This document shows positions 21,311-33,430 of a stretch of DNA of 64,000 bases, piece by piece. The number at the start of each line of letters is the position of its first letter. Position 1 is the first letter of the stretch. The stretch lies in contig JBHGNT010000007.1 in the NCBI GenBank assembly GCA_043228905.1, positions 12,834,001 through 12,898,000 of the forward strand, in the 5' to 3' direction. Under the pieces are notes generated by a model. It had not been told where the DNA came from, did not search any database, and worked only from the letters and a program-made list of their open reading frames with translations. Both the position numbers and the translations under genes were made by a program. This DNA is from Azolla caroliniana (taxonomy: Eukaryota; Polypodiophyta).

Positions 21311-22153
21311 ATGGATAGAGGAATGGGAAGCTCACTTCCGACTGAAAAGCTTGACAAAAGCAACTACGCATCTTGTTCTTACAAGATGCACCAGTACCTA
21401 CTCGACCATGGCTACTGGAGTTATGTCGAAGGAGCAAACGATGTGGCACTCGACTCGACACAAAGGGACTATCCGGCTTGGGAACAAGCAGCAAGCAGAG
21501 TGTTGTACTGCTTCGCGTGCTATGTGAGCAATCAACTTTTGAGCTATATTCGGGATGCCAAGACACCGAAGGACGCGTGGGCGAATCTCAAAAGGATTTT
21601 TGCCGCTAGCACAACGGCCAGGAAGCTGCAGCTCAAATAGGAGCTCAGTAATGTACGACAAAGAGATATGTTGGTGGCTGACTACACCACCAAGATCAAA
21701 GAAATCTGCGACTCTCTCGCCTCCGTCAACGTGAACGTCAAGGAAGATGAAATGGTGCAGGTTTGTCTTTGTGGCTTGGCATCAAAGTTCGAACCTTTCC
21801 GAACGGCAGTCTACATGAGGGAGATTACGCCTTCGTTTTTCGAGGTTCAGTCAATGTTGCTCGTAGAAAAAAACCACGCAGGTGCATCGACGAGTGCGCA
21901 CGCCGATGGCAAGATGCTTTACACGGAGGATGATAGGCCCTATGGTCGTGGTGGACGAGGTGGATTGGAGCACAATGGAGGCGGCCGAAAAGAGCAGAAT
22001 GTACGACATAATAGAGATGTCAGAAGCAATTCCGAACCCTCCGCAAGCAGGGGGAGTCATGGCGCCGCTGGGAGACGGCAAGAGAAGACCGCGCCGGATT
22101 GCTGGTACTGTGGCAAGAAAGGCCACAAGGAGAGCGAGTGTTGGAAAAAGTGA
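21311..22153 (+). pseudogene. Copia-2 gag
   Basis: ATG at 21311 starts MDRGMGSSLPTEKLDKSNYA. The UBN2-type gag core follows (HQYLLDHGYWSYVEG, AKTPKDAWANLKRIF, MREITPSFFEVQSML). An in-frame TAG at 21638 stands where relatives have CAG, and a frame change follows it. A Gly/Arg-rich linker and a CCHC knuckle, CWYCGKKGHKESEC, near 22100-22143 close the gene. Apart from that stop and shift it is well preserved. Confidence 0.88.
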
Positions 22154-22309
22154 GCTGATTCAGACAAAGCCGGATCGAGCCGAAGAGACGCAAAGAGGCA
22201 TTAGAGATCGCACTACGTTGTCGTAGTGTAATTCGCTCACTACGTGAAAAATTACATTTTTGGTTTCTCCGGATAGGATATGGAGTACCTAGTAAGAACC
22301 GGAAGGAAG

Positions 22310-22510
22310 AACCAGTGAGGACCGAAACCGATAAGGAGACCCGGCAAGAGCCGGATGAAGAAGGCCAGTGAGAGTCGGTGAGAAACGGATGAAGAGGACC
22401 AGTAAGGAGAATCCAGTAAGAACCGGATAAAGAAAACTAGCGAGAACCGGATGAAGCAGAACTGGCAAGAGCCAGATGAAGAAGGCCGGTGAGAGTTTCT
22501 CACCAGATGA
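22310..22510 (+). repeat. GAACCGGATGAAG-type degenerate repeats in the LTR
   Basis: About ten diverged units of 18-25 bp built on GAGAACCGGATGAAG and GGCAAGAGCCGGATGA. The same block is found at 47090-47200 and, unexpectedly, in the copia LTR at 30150-30300. Confidence 0.7.
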
Positions 22511-22559
22511 AGAGACATATTTTCAAATAGAAGAAAGTATAAAATTATATATTACATGC

Positions 22560-22626
22560 ATAGGGCAAGATTCGAACCTTGCACCTCCATGTTAATAATG
22601 TCAAGCCTTATCATTATACTAGCGTA
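22560..22626 (-). other. tRNA-like sequence in the LTR (A and B box)
   Basis: On the minus strand CTAGTATAATGATAAGG resembles an A box and GCAAGGTTCGAATCTTGC a T-arm with B box GGTTCGAATC and a 5-bp stem. The acceptor stem and a clear cloverleaf are missing, so it is a tRNA relic or SINE head, not a working gene. A better copy is at 47226-47300. Confidence 0.55.
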
Positions 22627-22861
22627 TTATGAATTTTAAAGTTATACTAAACTTTATCCCATGTAAATATTCTAGACATGCATGGTACAAAAAGTTATTC
22701 ATGCATAGACACTCGAGTTAAAAAGAAAAGATGAGATAGAAAGTTAATCATGCACATGCAGTGTGCATGAAAACTAAAGATAGGAAAAGCATGATGCTTG
22801 CATGTGATAAACTTAGACTCTTCCAACACTATATAAGGAAGAGAGAAAGATGTATAGAGGT

Positions 22862-23378
22862 TGTTGATTATTGTTACCTCGTACGAGATGTACGGAGAGT
22901 CAAGTGTGATGAGCGAGGGTCGAATGTTATCATAATGTTGTGTATGTGTAGGGGGCATAAATGTAATTGTGAGTCAATACATATGTGAACACATGCACAC
23001 GTGTGTGCATGTGGATGGATACGAGGAGGTATGAGTGAGTGTCCAGTATGAATGCTCTAGGGGGCTTACACCCCTTTGTATCTACCCCCTCTTGTACTAT
23101 TTAACCCCCTTATGGGGAATGAATGAAAAATGAATCATTTCTCTCTATCTATCTCTCTTTTCATCTCTCTCTCTCTCTCTTCCCTCCCCTTAACGTTGAA
23201 CCCCCTTGGGAGGGGGGTGGAGCCATTCTAGGCACCACCCCCCACCCCGCAATGCTTCTCAATGCACATGATCTCTCTCGCCATCAATCCCACACTCTCC
23301 ATCATCATCATAACCACCATGTATATCTTTATCATGATTATCATCGTCCTTAACCCTAGCCCTAAAACATACAACACA
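22862..23378 (+). repeat. Gypsy-C 5' LTR (boundaries approximate)
   Basis: TGTTGATTATTG directly follows the interrupted LTR at 22861; the right end ACAACACA sits 4 bases before the primer site. A (CT)n run lies near 23165-23180. There is no second copy in the window, so the left edge is inferred from the break in homology. Confidence 0.6.
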
Positions 23379-23382
23379 GTTT

Positions 23383-23397
23383 TGGCGACCACGATTC
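23383..23397 (+). promoter_or_regulatory. Gypsy-C primer-binding site
   Basis: TGGCGACCACGATTC begins with the TGG expected for pairing with a tRNA CCA end and lies 31 bases before the gag ATG. It differs from the Gypsy-B site, in line with a different lineage. Confidence 0.6.
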
Positions 23398-23427
23398 CTG
23401 CTTTCTCGCAGCGAACGACGGTAATGG

Positions 23428-26400
23428 ATGACTAGACCAACGCACGACTTGGTTACAGACCGAGCTCGACGCCTCGCCGAACGGCAAAGACGGCGTGAGA
23501 CTTTCCAGCAAGCAGCCCAGGAAATTCGCTCGGATCGTTCGTTCTCCAACGAGATCCGGTGAGTCGCGGAGGAATCTCTCCGGTTACGGCAAACTCGCGA
23601 CCAGGACGACGGAAGCAGTCTAAGTAGTCTCCGGGAAACCGAACGCCTCCTGGAGGCACTGGCAAGCGGAGAAAACGAGGCAGAAGCCTTTTCAGCCTAC
23701 GAATCGGATTCCGAAGGGGGATACAGCGTGCACACGAACTACCGGAGCAGCAACGATACCCCCGGCGGCCCGGAGGACGACGGGTCGGATACCGTGCCGA
23801 CTCCAGAACCAGAACCGCTCAACCAAGGCGATCCGGAACCGCAAACGGAAGCCGTTAACCCACCAACACCGGAAGTGGAAGAAGCAAAGCCACCAACACC
23901 AACGAAAGAGCCGGCAAAGGTACCGGAAGAAGAGCCGGTGAAGGGACCGGAAAAAGAACCGGAAAAAGCACCGGAAGTGAAACCGGAGAGAAAACCGGAA
24001 AGATATCAAAGAACGCCACTAAACCGCGGCCTAATACTGGACGACGACATGCCGTTCCAATACTCAAAGTATCGCGATGATCCGGACGCGGAAGCGCATG
24101 TTGATGACTTCGAGCAGACATGGGAAGCAAATCACACGTCCCAGCGAATGACACCGGAGGAAGAAGAACGCTCGAAGATAGCGGAATTCGGAGTCACGTT
24201 GGAGGGACCAGCGACACGATGGCGGCGGTCGCAGGACCCGGCGACCATCACAACATTTGCCGAATTAAAAGCAAAATTCTTGCATTTTTTCCACAAGGAG
24301 GTCGACCAGACGACAATGGTGGGCTTGTTTTATACGATCCGACAGGAGGCAGGGGAAAGCATTCCCCAATTCGTCATCCGTTTCCAACGAATGCATAGCC
24401 AGCTTGCTCGTGCACCCCCGGAGGAGGAATTACGGACGATATTTTTAAACGCACTCCGGGAACCGTTACGCACGGTGTGTACGGTAATCGACTTTCGAGG
24501 ATGCACCATCGACCAGGTCATTGACCGGGTCAGAGAAATGGAAAAGACAAGCTCATGGCTTACGCTGGGAACACTGCAACGGGCGTTACCCACCGAGGAA
24601 AATCTCCGGTTCCGGCAGGCAATTCAATGCACAATCTGCTTGAATGCCGGACACTCGGCAGTAGAGTGCACCATGCGCACTCAGTGTGTGATTTGTCAAT
24701 CCAAGAGTCATACAACGGACCGGTGCGAGTACAACCTGTTAAATCGACAAGCACCACCCGTCCGACGGATCGAGCCAAGAAGCAGCCGAGACGAAGATGA
24801 CGATCGTTGGCAAAGAGTGAACCGGTACCCACCGGCACAGGATGTCCGGTACGGGGACAGGCAAGAGAATGATGGCCGGTACGGGAATCGGCGTGATAAC
24901 TACGACCGGTATGAGCGATCGGACCGTTATCGGGAGTCTAACAGACGACACGAGCAATACGACAGAGACCATTCCCCGGGTTACCGAAGGCACCAGGAGG
25001 ACTACGGCCGATTTTACGATCTACCACGACCGGACTACCGGAATAAAAACAAGAATAATAAGAAACGTAATTTCAAGAAAGGTGGTCACACTAGGGACCC
25101 GGAACATGGAGCCCCAAGGAGCCAACCGGCACAGAACGCACCACTCACTACGGGAACGACTCCGGCTACCAGCAATGCTGAATCCAGCAATACCCGTAAA
25201 GAGTACTGCTACTACTGCAGGCAGGAAGGCCACTACAGTAACCAGTGCTCGGTAAAGAGCTACGAGAAACGACCAGCAGTTAATATGGTGGTTCCGGAAG
25301 TGGCGGAGATACAGCAAGTAACCACACGGTCGAAAGGCGTGGCTAAAGAATGGGAAACACAAGAGGCCATACGAAAACAGGCAACGGAATGGGTGAAGGA
25401 AGCCAATGAAAGGAACGTCGCGGACGCGGAACGGCAAAAGGCGAATACCATAGGGAGTGCCGGCGGTAGCCACCCAGAAAACGAGACATGGCAAGCACTG
25501 CAGGAATGTCAGATCACGTTGCCGTTAGGACGACTCTTGCAACTCGTGCCGCGATTTACGGAAGGACTAAAAACGGGCATGACAGACGGTATAGCTCCAC
25601 CGGCACCAGTCCTTTTCTCGAACCCGGAGGAGGGACCGACGGTGGTGGACACTAGTAGTCCGGCGATTACAGCTATTGTCAAAGGGCACGAACTTCCCGG
25701 CACCGTAATCGATGGAGGTTCCGGGGTGAACGTAATAAGCCTCCGTACGTGTGATGCCTTGGGTATACATGAATGGGAGCCATGCCCGTTCTGGCTACGG
25801 ATGGCGGATACGAGCTCGGTACGGCCGACGGGCTTAATACGGAAATTGGAAGTCACCATAGGAGGTCACACATTTCACATCTCGGCTGTAGTGCTGCAGC
25901 TACAGGCGCAAGGCGCGTACCCTCTGTTGCTGGGCAGACCATGGTTGAAAACAGCACACATCAAGCAAAATTGGCGAAAAAATATGATTACCTTCCGTCG
26001 CGGAAAAGCCAAGGTCCGGGTACCGACACAACCACGGACAAGCAATGGTAAGGAATGCACACCGCTGTATGCGGAATGTGTGAACATGCTTGAAGGATTG
26101 GCAGACGACAAAGAAGCCCAGTACTTGGAGGAACACCCGAAGATCGTACCACTCTTCGAGATTGACGTAGCTGAAGCCGTAGCCCCATACTTGCCGCAGC
26201 GGGACGACACCGAAGCCGAACCAGACAAAGATGCGATTCGAGAATTACGGCAAGCACAGGAAGCGTTGGAACGGGAAATGGCCGTTTCCCAACGGGTAAA
26301 AGCATCCCAACTCGAAGAAGTGAACCTAGGAAGCAAGGACGAATCAAAGCCGGTTCACATCGCCAAAGAAATGAAGCCGGAAGATAAAGCGGCGATGATC

Positions 26401-29022
26401 GAACTTCTCACGGAGTTTCGCGACGTATTCGCCTGGTCATACGAGGACATGCGAGGGCTGGACCCTCAATTATATCAGCATCAGATCCACCTAGGCAAGG
26501 ACGCGAAACCAGTGGCGCAAAGACGTTACCGAATGAACCCCAACTACGCCGCCAAAGTGAAGGAGGAAATCGACAAACTCCTAAGAGTGGGCTTCATCCG
26601 GCCGGTAAAGAAAGCGACGTGGCTGAGCCCCATCGTCGTCGTCCCCAAGAAGAACGGTAAAATCCGTGTGTGTGTAGATTACAGGAAACTAAATGCTGCC
26701 ACAATTACGGATGCATTCCCTCTTCCGTTCACGGACGGAGTACTGGATGCCGTCGCCGGTCATGAAGTTTATAGCTTTCTAGACGGGTTCAGCAGGTACA
26801 ATCAAATCCGGATGCACCCGGACGACCAGGAGAAGACAGCGTTCGTCACCGAATGGGGGGTGTTTGTGGCCGAAGTCATGATGTTCGGCCTAAAAACGGC
26901 ACCAGCAACGTTCCAGCGAATCATCATGGAGATCTTCGGCGAATACATTCTTGCCTTCATGCAAGTTTTCCTGGATGATTTTGCAGTCTATAGCCGGGGA
27001 AAAGACCATTTGCAGCACCTACGGTTATGCCTTGAAAAGTGTAGGTTATACCGGCTAAGCTTAAACCCAGCAAAATGCATCTTTGGAGTTTCAAGTGGAA
27101 TATTGCTGGGACACATTGTAAGTAAGGAGGGCATTGCGGTCGACCCGGATAAAGTAAACGCCATACTAGGGGCACCGGCACCAAAAACAGCCAAAGCACT
27201 AAGCCGATTCTTAGGACAAATCCGGTGGCACAGCCGGATGCTCCGTCACTTGGCGGATTTGGCGACACCATTACACACCGCGGTACATCGGACACCGTTC
27301 CAATGGACGGAGACGGAGGATAAGGCATACAATGCCCTGAAGGTACTTTTGTCGCAAGCACCCATCGTGCAACCTCCGGATTGGAGCAAGGAATTTCATG
27401 TGTTCGTTGACGCTTCCGACATCGCTATCGGCAGCGCCTTAATGCAACTTACGGAGCCCAAATGGTACCGGCCGGTATATTACGCCAGCCGGAAGCTGTC
27501 CCAAGTGGAGAAGAACTATTCAACGACGGAACGGGAGGCCCTGGGCATGATCTACAGTGTAACAAAGTTTCGGCATTACCTATTGGGAAGGAAGTTCTCC
27601 TTTCATGTGGATCACTCGGCGCTCCTGTACTTAGTGTCCAAGGCGTCCCTGACCGGTAAGTTGGCCCGTTGGACCTTGCTGTTGCAGGAGTTTGAATTCG
27701 AGATTTTCCACCGGCCCGGTATCCAGCATGCCGTAGCAGACTATCTAAGCCGATTAGAGTCCGGAGAACCAGGCGACGGAGTAGCGGATGAATTCCCGGA
27801 CGCAGAGTTATTCCGTATCACCCCGGAAACGGCAGCGGACGACACGGTGGCATCAGAAGATAGGTGGCTGACAAACATGCACCAGTTTCTAAGCACGGGC
27901 CTGCCACCGGAGGAAATGAACCGGGACGAGAGGAAACGACTGGCGGTGCAGAGCCGCAATTTCTGTCTATTACGGGACACTCTCTACCACAAGGGAGCAG
28001 ATGGAATATGGAGACGGGCAGTCCGTAGTGACGAGAAAGAAGTAATCTTACGGGAAGCACACTGTGGGGTTGCCGGAGGACACTATGCCGGGGAAGCAAC
28101 GGCAAGGAAAGTATGGCAGAGCGGCTTGTGGTGGCCCACGACGTTAAAAGACGCCGTCAAGTATGCTAAGGAATGTGACCTATGCCAACGAATGGGCCAG
28201 CCTACGGAGCAAGCACGGATGCCACACCAACCGGTACTTCCACTAGAGCCATTCCAGAAGTGGGGGTTGGATTTTGTCGGACCGTTCAAGCCACCGGCAA
28301 TGAGAACGGGTAATCGTTATGTCATCGTGGCAACGGATTATTGCACTAAATGGGTGGAAGCTAAGGTCCTGAGAGACAACACCGCGTCATCCACAGCAAA
28401 ATTCCTGTACGAAAACATTTGGTGCCGATATGGATGTCCGATTGAATTAATCAGCGACCAAGGAGGCCACTTCCTCGGCCAGGTAGTGGAAAGCTTAACA
28501 ACGTTCTATGCTGTGGTCCATAAACGAAGCACACCGTATTACCCACAGGCGAACGGGTTAGCAGAGTCCACCAACAAAACGCTGCAGAACATTCTCCGCA
28601 AAATTGTCAATGAAAACCGGACGGACTGGGACACAAAGCTCCATAGCGCGCTATGGGCGTACCGAACGGCATACAAAACAAGTATCCGGACAACGCCGTT
28701 CCGGCTAGCATTCGGCTTAGAAGCGGTCATGCCGGTCGAGTTTCAGGTACCAAGCTTACGGATCCAACTACGGGAACGGCTGAATGAAAAGAAGTCGGAG
28801 GAATTGCGGCTAGCAGCACTATGCGAACTGGAGGAGCAACGGCTGGCCAGCATCCTCCACATGGAACTGGAGCAACGACGACGGAAAACGTTCGTTGACC
28901 GTCACCGGAAAGGTAACGAAAAGATGTTCGAAATCGGGAAGCCGGTTCTAGTATTCCAAACGAGGATGGGCAAAATGCCGGGTAAACTCCGGTTCAGATG
29001 GACAGGCCCGTACAAGGGTTGA
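23428..29022 (+). CDS. Gypsy-C gag-pol polyprotein (one internal stop, 3'-truncated)
   Basis: ATG at 23428 (MTRPTHDLVTDRARR) is chosen because coding character runs from it into the long frame; the only interruption is TGA at 23560 (CGA would restore Arg). Order: Glu/Pro-rich N-terminus; retrotrans_gag core (AEFGVTLEGPATRWRR onward); knuckles CTICLNAGHSAVEC (24628-24669), CVICQSKSHTTDRC (24685-24726) and CYYCRQEGHYSNQC (25207-25248); protease DGGSGVN (Asp at 25711); RT with FLDDF at 26971; RNase H (FVDASDIAIGS, TTEREALGM); integrase HHCC and core GLDFVGPF (Asp at 28270), LISDQGGHF, GLAESTNK. All catalytic acids are intact. The stop at 29020 belongs to the inserted-into LTR, not to the gene. 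Confidence 0.93.
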
Positions 29023-29228
29023 TTAATATAATATAATTGTGGGATCCACGAGTTTGCTAACTCACTAATACACTATACTCGTGGGATTCACGAGTTTTTC
29101 ATATCTTTCTTTCTTACAATATATTTCATATTCTTAATTGCCTTAGAATTTTCTTTCCTCCTAGTCCAAAACCCCAACGGTTCCCACCCGACTCAACAAC
29201 GATCCGGAGCCGAAAGGCACGACAACGT

Positions 29229-30057
29229 AGAAGGCTCTGAACGAGCCAGAAACAAATCGGGCCCAACCTTCGTAATGAAGCATAAGGCCAATTCTATGGT
29301 CGTGAACACCTCAAAATCAAGCGAGGTGTGTTATGTTGATTCCGGGGCGTCAAATCATATGACGAGTCACGAGGAATGGTTCTCATACCTGGAGAAACCA
29401 GAATCACAAGGAGTGGTCGAAACGGGAGACGACACTCCGCATACCATCGAACATGTCGGCGAAGTTCCTCTCAGCCATGTCGGGCAGAAAGGGAAACTCA
29501 TGAACGTGTTGCATGTCCCGACAATAACGAAGAACCTAGTGTCGGTCAGCCAGATCATCGACCAGGGAATGCAGGTTCGATTCACGCATCTCGGCTGCTT
29601 CATAGAAGAGGAAGGCAAAGTAATCACGCAAGGGCACCGTGAAGGGAGGATGTTTATCCTCAACACTAATCAAGCCGGAACCACATTGTACGCAAAAGGA
29701 CAAAAGGTCGAATCGGATATCGACCTGTGGCACAAGAAGTTCTGCCACGTAAATTTCCCACGGCTTCATGGAATGTAGACGAAGAGCATTGTTTTCAGGT
29801 TGCCGAAATTTCGTGGCCGGAGTGGTTAAGTCTGCAAAGCCTGTCAGATGGGAAAACAACACCGACTTCCATTCCCCAAAGAGTGTAATCGTAGTCAAAG
29901 TCTGCTGGATTTGATCCATTCGGATGTGTGGGGTTCGGCACAGAACATGAGTCTTGGTGGCAACCGTTACTTTGTAACCTTCATCGACGACTTCACTCGA
30001 CACACGTGGGTATGCACGATCGTGAAGAAGAGCAAAGTCTTCGCATGTTTCCTGAAG
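29229..30057 (+). pseudogene. Copia-2 protease and integrase start
   Basis: Copia-2 resumes in the linker before protease: VCYVDSGASNHMTSHEEW (Asp at 29338), then the integrase zinc region (LWHKKFCHVNF) and LIHSDVWGSAQN (first catalytic Asp). A TAG at 29776 stands for CAG; a second break lies near 29825. The coding is interrupted at 30063 by a solo LTR and resumes at 30744. Confidence 0.88.
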
Positions 30058-30062
30058 GTTAA

Positions 30063-30738
30063 TGTTGGGAGATAGGTCCCTCCGGATGGGAACTGAGAAG
30101 AACAGTGTTGATGAGCAAACTCGGCCGAGGTCGAAACTGGATGTGGAGTACCCAACTACGGAAGACCCGGTGAGAGCCGGACGAGGAGTACCCAGCTACG
30201 GAAGACCCAGTGAGAACCGGATGAGGAGTACCCGGCAAGAGCCGGATGGTGAAGGCCCGGTGAGAAGTGCTCATCGGGTGAAGGGACATATTCATAAATA
30301 TGTTTCCTGAGAGGCCATCAGGGCTATATTTGTAAATAGCCGAAAAGTCATATTAGTATAAATATGACTTAGGGCAAACTTAGAAATATAGTGTTGTTGT
30401 CATTCTTGTTGGTGCAAGATCAGAGAGCGCGTAACAGTGTACAGAGAGAGAGAGAGAGAAAGAGGTTGTTGCCTCTGTTGTAACCGTCGCCTGTGGCGAA
30501 GATTGTGAGTGCGAGGTCGTTGCCTCCGTGAGCTCACTGTTGTAACCATTGTGATAGAGTGATAGTTTGGAGTCTGTAGACTCCCGTGGTTTTTCCCCCT
30601 CTCAGGGTTTTCCACGTTAAACATCCTGTGTACTCTTCTCTCCTTTGTGTCGTGCGTTCATTATCCGTTTTTTCTGTGTTTGATCTGAGACTCGGTTGTG
30701 GCCAAGCGTTGTTCATCGGGAGCGTGTAGTTCTTGACA
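30063..30738 (+). repeat. Solo LTR of the Copia-3 family in Copia-2 integrase
   Basis: It starts TGTTGGGAGATAGG, ends TTCTTGACA, and is flanked by a perfect 5-bp duplication GTTAA (30058-30062 and 30739-30743). It is 676 bp long. Its relative is the 3' LTR of Copia-3 at 50888-51422 (shared start, ACTTAGGGCAA and CTCCCGTGGTTTTTCCC blocks). It has no internal region, so it is the product of LTR-LTR recombination. Confidence 0.93.
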
Positions 30739-30743
30739 GTTAA

Positions 30744-31818
30744 GAGCCTTATGGAAAGGGAAACAGGGCGTAAGATCAAATTCCTACGGTCCGATGGTGG
30801 GAAGGAGTACTTCTCCGACTAGTTCACAAGTTATCTATAGAAGGAGGGAATTCGGCGCGAATTCTCATGTAGATATACGCCAGAGCAGAACGACGTAGCC
30901 GAGCGGAAGAATCGGACGATTGAAGAAGCGGCCAGGGCAATGCTTGAAGAGAAGCATATGCCGAAATTCTATTGGGCCGAAGCCATGAAGACGATTTTCT
31001 ACCTACAGAATCGGACTTCTGCTAATGGAGGAGTGTCTCCACATGAGCTGTATTTCAAAAAGAAACCGAATTTGGCACACTTGAGGATTTTCGGCAGCAT
31101 CACGTATGTACACATGTTGAAGGAGAAGAGGAGGAAGCTAGATGCCAAGGCCGAGAAATGTATCTTGGTCGGCTATCCAGACGAGCAAAAGGGGTATAAG
31201 TGCTATAACTCCCAAACAAAGGAAGTATGCGTAAGCCGCGATGTCGCATTTGACAAGTTCGCTTCGTGGTACTTGCCTTCTCCTCCAGAACCTCATGACT
31301 CCATTCCGATTTCTGAAGAAGAAATCAATGAGGTGGAAATGCCTCCGCATGATGAGGACGTCGGAGCTCTGAGAGAGAGTCCGATCTCATTTCGGCTAAG
31401 CGGGCCGAATGAGGGGTTGGGCCGAGATGGCCAATCAGATGATGAGACGGCAAGTAGTGCAAACTCAGTCATGATGTCCCTGTGTAAAGAACCGAGGAGA
31501 TGGTTTACGCATAAGGAGAAAGGGAAGAAGAAGACGCCGAAATACGTTTTTGGTAGTGCCGAGTCAGTTCGAAGCGAATCTGACCTCGAGCTAGTCGAGG
31601 AGGAACCTCCACGGAAGAGGTCGATAGTAGCCGAGAAGGTCGTTAAATTGGGTAATCACGAATTATGTCGATCTACCCGCCTCAAGAACCCCGTAAAGAG
31701 ATACGGGTATAATGAGTACATGGCGGAAGTGCGTGAGCCGGAGAGCTACGTAGAAGCGACGAGACGCAAATTGGCGTGCCGCAATGGAGGAAGAGATGCA
31801 CACATTATTGGAGAATGA
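30744..31818 (+). pseudogene. Copia-2 integrase core and C-terminal part
   Basis: The sequence FLRSDGGKEYFSD keeps the second Asp, and AERKNRTIEEAARAMLEEKH the Glu. TAG codons at 30820 and 30838 stand where the related frames have Gln. The open frame 30940-31818 runs through KFYWAEAMKT, HELYFKKKPNLAHLRIFGS, CILVGYPDEQKGYKCYNSQ and an acidic linker to RKLACRNGGRD. A TGA at 31816 precedes RT. Confidence 0.87.
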
Positions 31819-32699
31819 AACCTAGGACCTAGTTGACGCACCGAAGGGTGTGAAGCCGATTGGATGTAGGTGGGTGTACAAGGTCAAGTACAACACCGAC
31901 GGCTCTATCAACCGATATAAGGCCAGGTTAGTAGCGAAAGGCTACGCACAGAAGCATGGCGTGGACTATGATGAGACCTTCACGCCTGTCGCGAAGATGA
32001 TTACTGTGCGAGTCCTACTAGCCGTAGCAGCGGTGAAGGGGTGGCACTTACATCAAATGGATGTAAAGAACACGTTCCTACAAGGTGATCTTGAGGAATA
32101 GGTGTACATGGTACAACCCCCCGGATTTCTATCCGAACGAAACACCTCAACAGTTTGCCGAATGAAGAAGTCACTGTACGGACTTAATCAAGCCCCATGA
32201 GCCTGGAACGCGAAGATTACGCAACAATTGCGTAGGATGGGCTTTAGAACATTGAAATCAGACTCTTCTCTATTTGTTCGGTAAGGTCAACACGACCCAG
32301 TTAGTCTCCTATTATATGTTGATGATTTAGTCATCGCCAGTGCCAACCTGGACGAAATCCATCGCGTAAAGTCTCAACTCGTGGCATCATTCGAAATGAA
32401 GGATCTCAGAGACCTTCATTACTTCCTTGGGATCGAAGTGATCTGCACCCCCGAAGGCATATTGATCGGTCAACGTCATTATGCGCTGAATATGCTCTTC
32501 AAGTTCGGGATGGCAAACTGTAAGCCCATCTCGACCCCTTTGGACAGAAACGTAAAGCTTCGCCGAGATTCGAGAAAAGTGTGCGACCCGATACGGTTCC
32601 AACAAATTGTCGAGAGCCTTATCTATTTGACGATTACTCGGCCAGATCTTAGCTACCCGGTCTGCTTAATCAGTCAATTTATGTTGTAGCCTACGGTCG
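31819..32699 (+). pseudogene. Copia-2 reverse transcriptase
   Basis: A copia RT with [52 protein letters not shown] and the catalytic LLYVDDLVIA near 32312. Stops: TAG at about 32099, TGA at about 32198 (CGA in APRAW), TAA near 32282 and TAG at about 32687. The second half (32381-32689) keeps DLHYFLGIEV and ISTPLDRN. It joins an RNase H remnant after a deletion. Confidence 0.87.
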
Positions 32700-32911
32700 A
32701 ACCCCTTCAGGTGCATTACGATTTTGTCCGTAAGTGGATCCTTTCAAGTGAAGTCGAACTAGCATATGTTTCAACGGATCAGCAAGTTGCCGACATCTTA
32801 ACCAAGCCTCTTGATCTCGACAAGTTACGGCATTTCTCGGGTGAGCTATGGTTGTGTCACCTCGATATGCCGAACTTGAGGGGGAGAAAGGAAGACGAAC
32901 AACAACAATAG
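32700..32911 (+). pseudogene. Copia-2 RNase H remnant
   Basis: Only the C-terminal part of RNase H remains: VHYDFVRKWILSSEVELAYV and DQQVADILTKPLDLDKL. Compared with Copia-1 (35345-35757) roughly 400 bases of the RNase H core, including the catalytic STEAEYRG segment, are missing between 32700 and 32712. The frame ends DMPNLRGRKEDEQQQ, just before the accessory ORF. Confidence 0.8.
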
Positions 32912-32929
32912 CGTGAAAGGAGCGGAGGT

Positions 32930-33430
32930 GTGCATCATGGCGGAAGTGACCGTGATGAGGAATCGGATGAAGAATTCGATTTCGGACCGGCTGAAGAAGT
33001 CGAAGAAGAAAGCAAGGACCGCAATCGTAGGGAAGAGCCGAGGACAGCCAAATTAGGGGGAGATACATCCAAGAAGGGCGTAAAGGCCAAGATCAAGACG
33101 TGGTCTGAAGTAGTCAAAGTCCTGAGGATTGAGGACGAATTGGAGACAGCAAACTCGGATGAGAGTGAAATTGAATCGGAAGAGTTCGATTCGATCGGTA
33201 TGTTCGATTCGGATACGCTGAGTCAACTGAAGGCCATGCGGAGAAAAGGCCAGTGAAGGATGCGCCGACACCGCGACAGCAAGGGAGCTAAGAAGGGCCG
33301 AACAAGCAGACAAGCCGACTGCAAGGGTCGAAGCGCGCAGAATCAAAGGGGTTGAGGAGCGCGAGCGAGGCGTGAAGCCAGAAGGAACCGGAGTGTAGAT
33401 TTCACGGAGCAAGTGGAACCTCAAGTTGAG
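32930..33430 (+). pseudogene. Copia-2 accessory ORF between RNase H and the 3' LTR
   Basis: Open frame 32930-33256 (108 codons, Glu/Asp/Arg-rich) followed by broken sequence to the polypurine tract. It shares the block KTWSEVVKVLRIEDELETAN with the Copia-1 ORF at 35892-36539 (WSDVVKGLKTEDELETTN), and later the words SKGA, SRQAD and QVELEGE. Standard copia elements end soon after RNase H. The function is unknown; there is no membrane segment, so it is not obviously envelope-like. Confidence 0.6.

Larger units (their letters stand above)
22862..29019 (+). mobile_element. Gypsy-C, almost intact Ty3/gypsy element lacking its 3' end
   Basis: The 5' LTR (about 22862-23378), a primer site, and one long gag-pol frame to 29022. 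It ends inside the integrase C-terminal domain (RWTGPYKG then stop) where LTR sequence resumes, so the tail of integrase, any 3' ORF and the 3' LTR are deleted. The family is that of Gypsy-A and -D. Because one LTR is missing, age cannot be judged from LTR divergence. Confidence 0.88.
22219..29224 (+). mobile_element. Gypsy-type LTR (solo) inserted in Copia-2 and split by Gypsy-C
   Basis: The left part 22219-22861 and right part about 29018-29224 match the middle and 3' end of the LTR at 46738-47769. It starts TGTCGTAGTG, ends CACGACA, and is flanked by ACGT at 22215-22218 and 29225-29228, a 4-bp target duplication. The copia sequence is continuous across the joined flanks. No internal region of its own is left, so it is read as a solo LTR later invaded by Gypsy-C. 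Confidence 0.75.

Noticed and set aside
23123-23353. ORF in front of Gypsy-C gag
   Set aside because: Lies in the 5' LTR, His/Ser-rich low complexity, upstream of the primer site.
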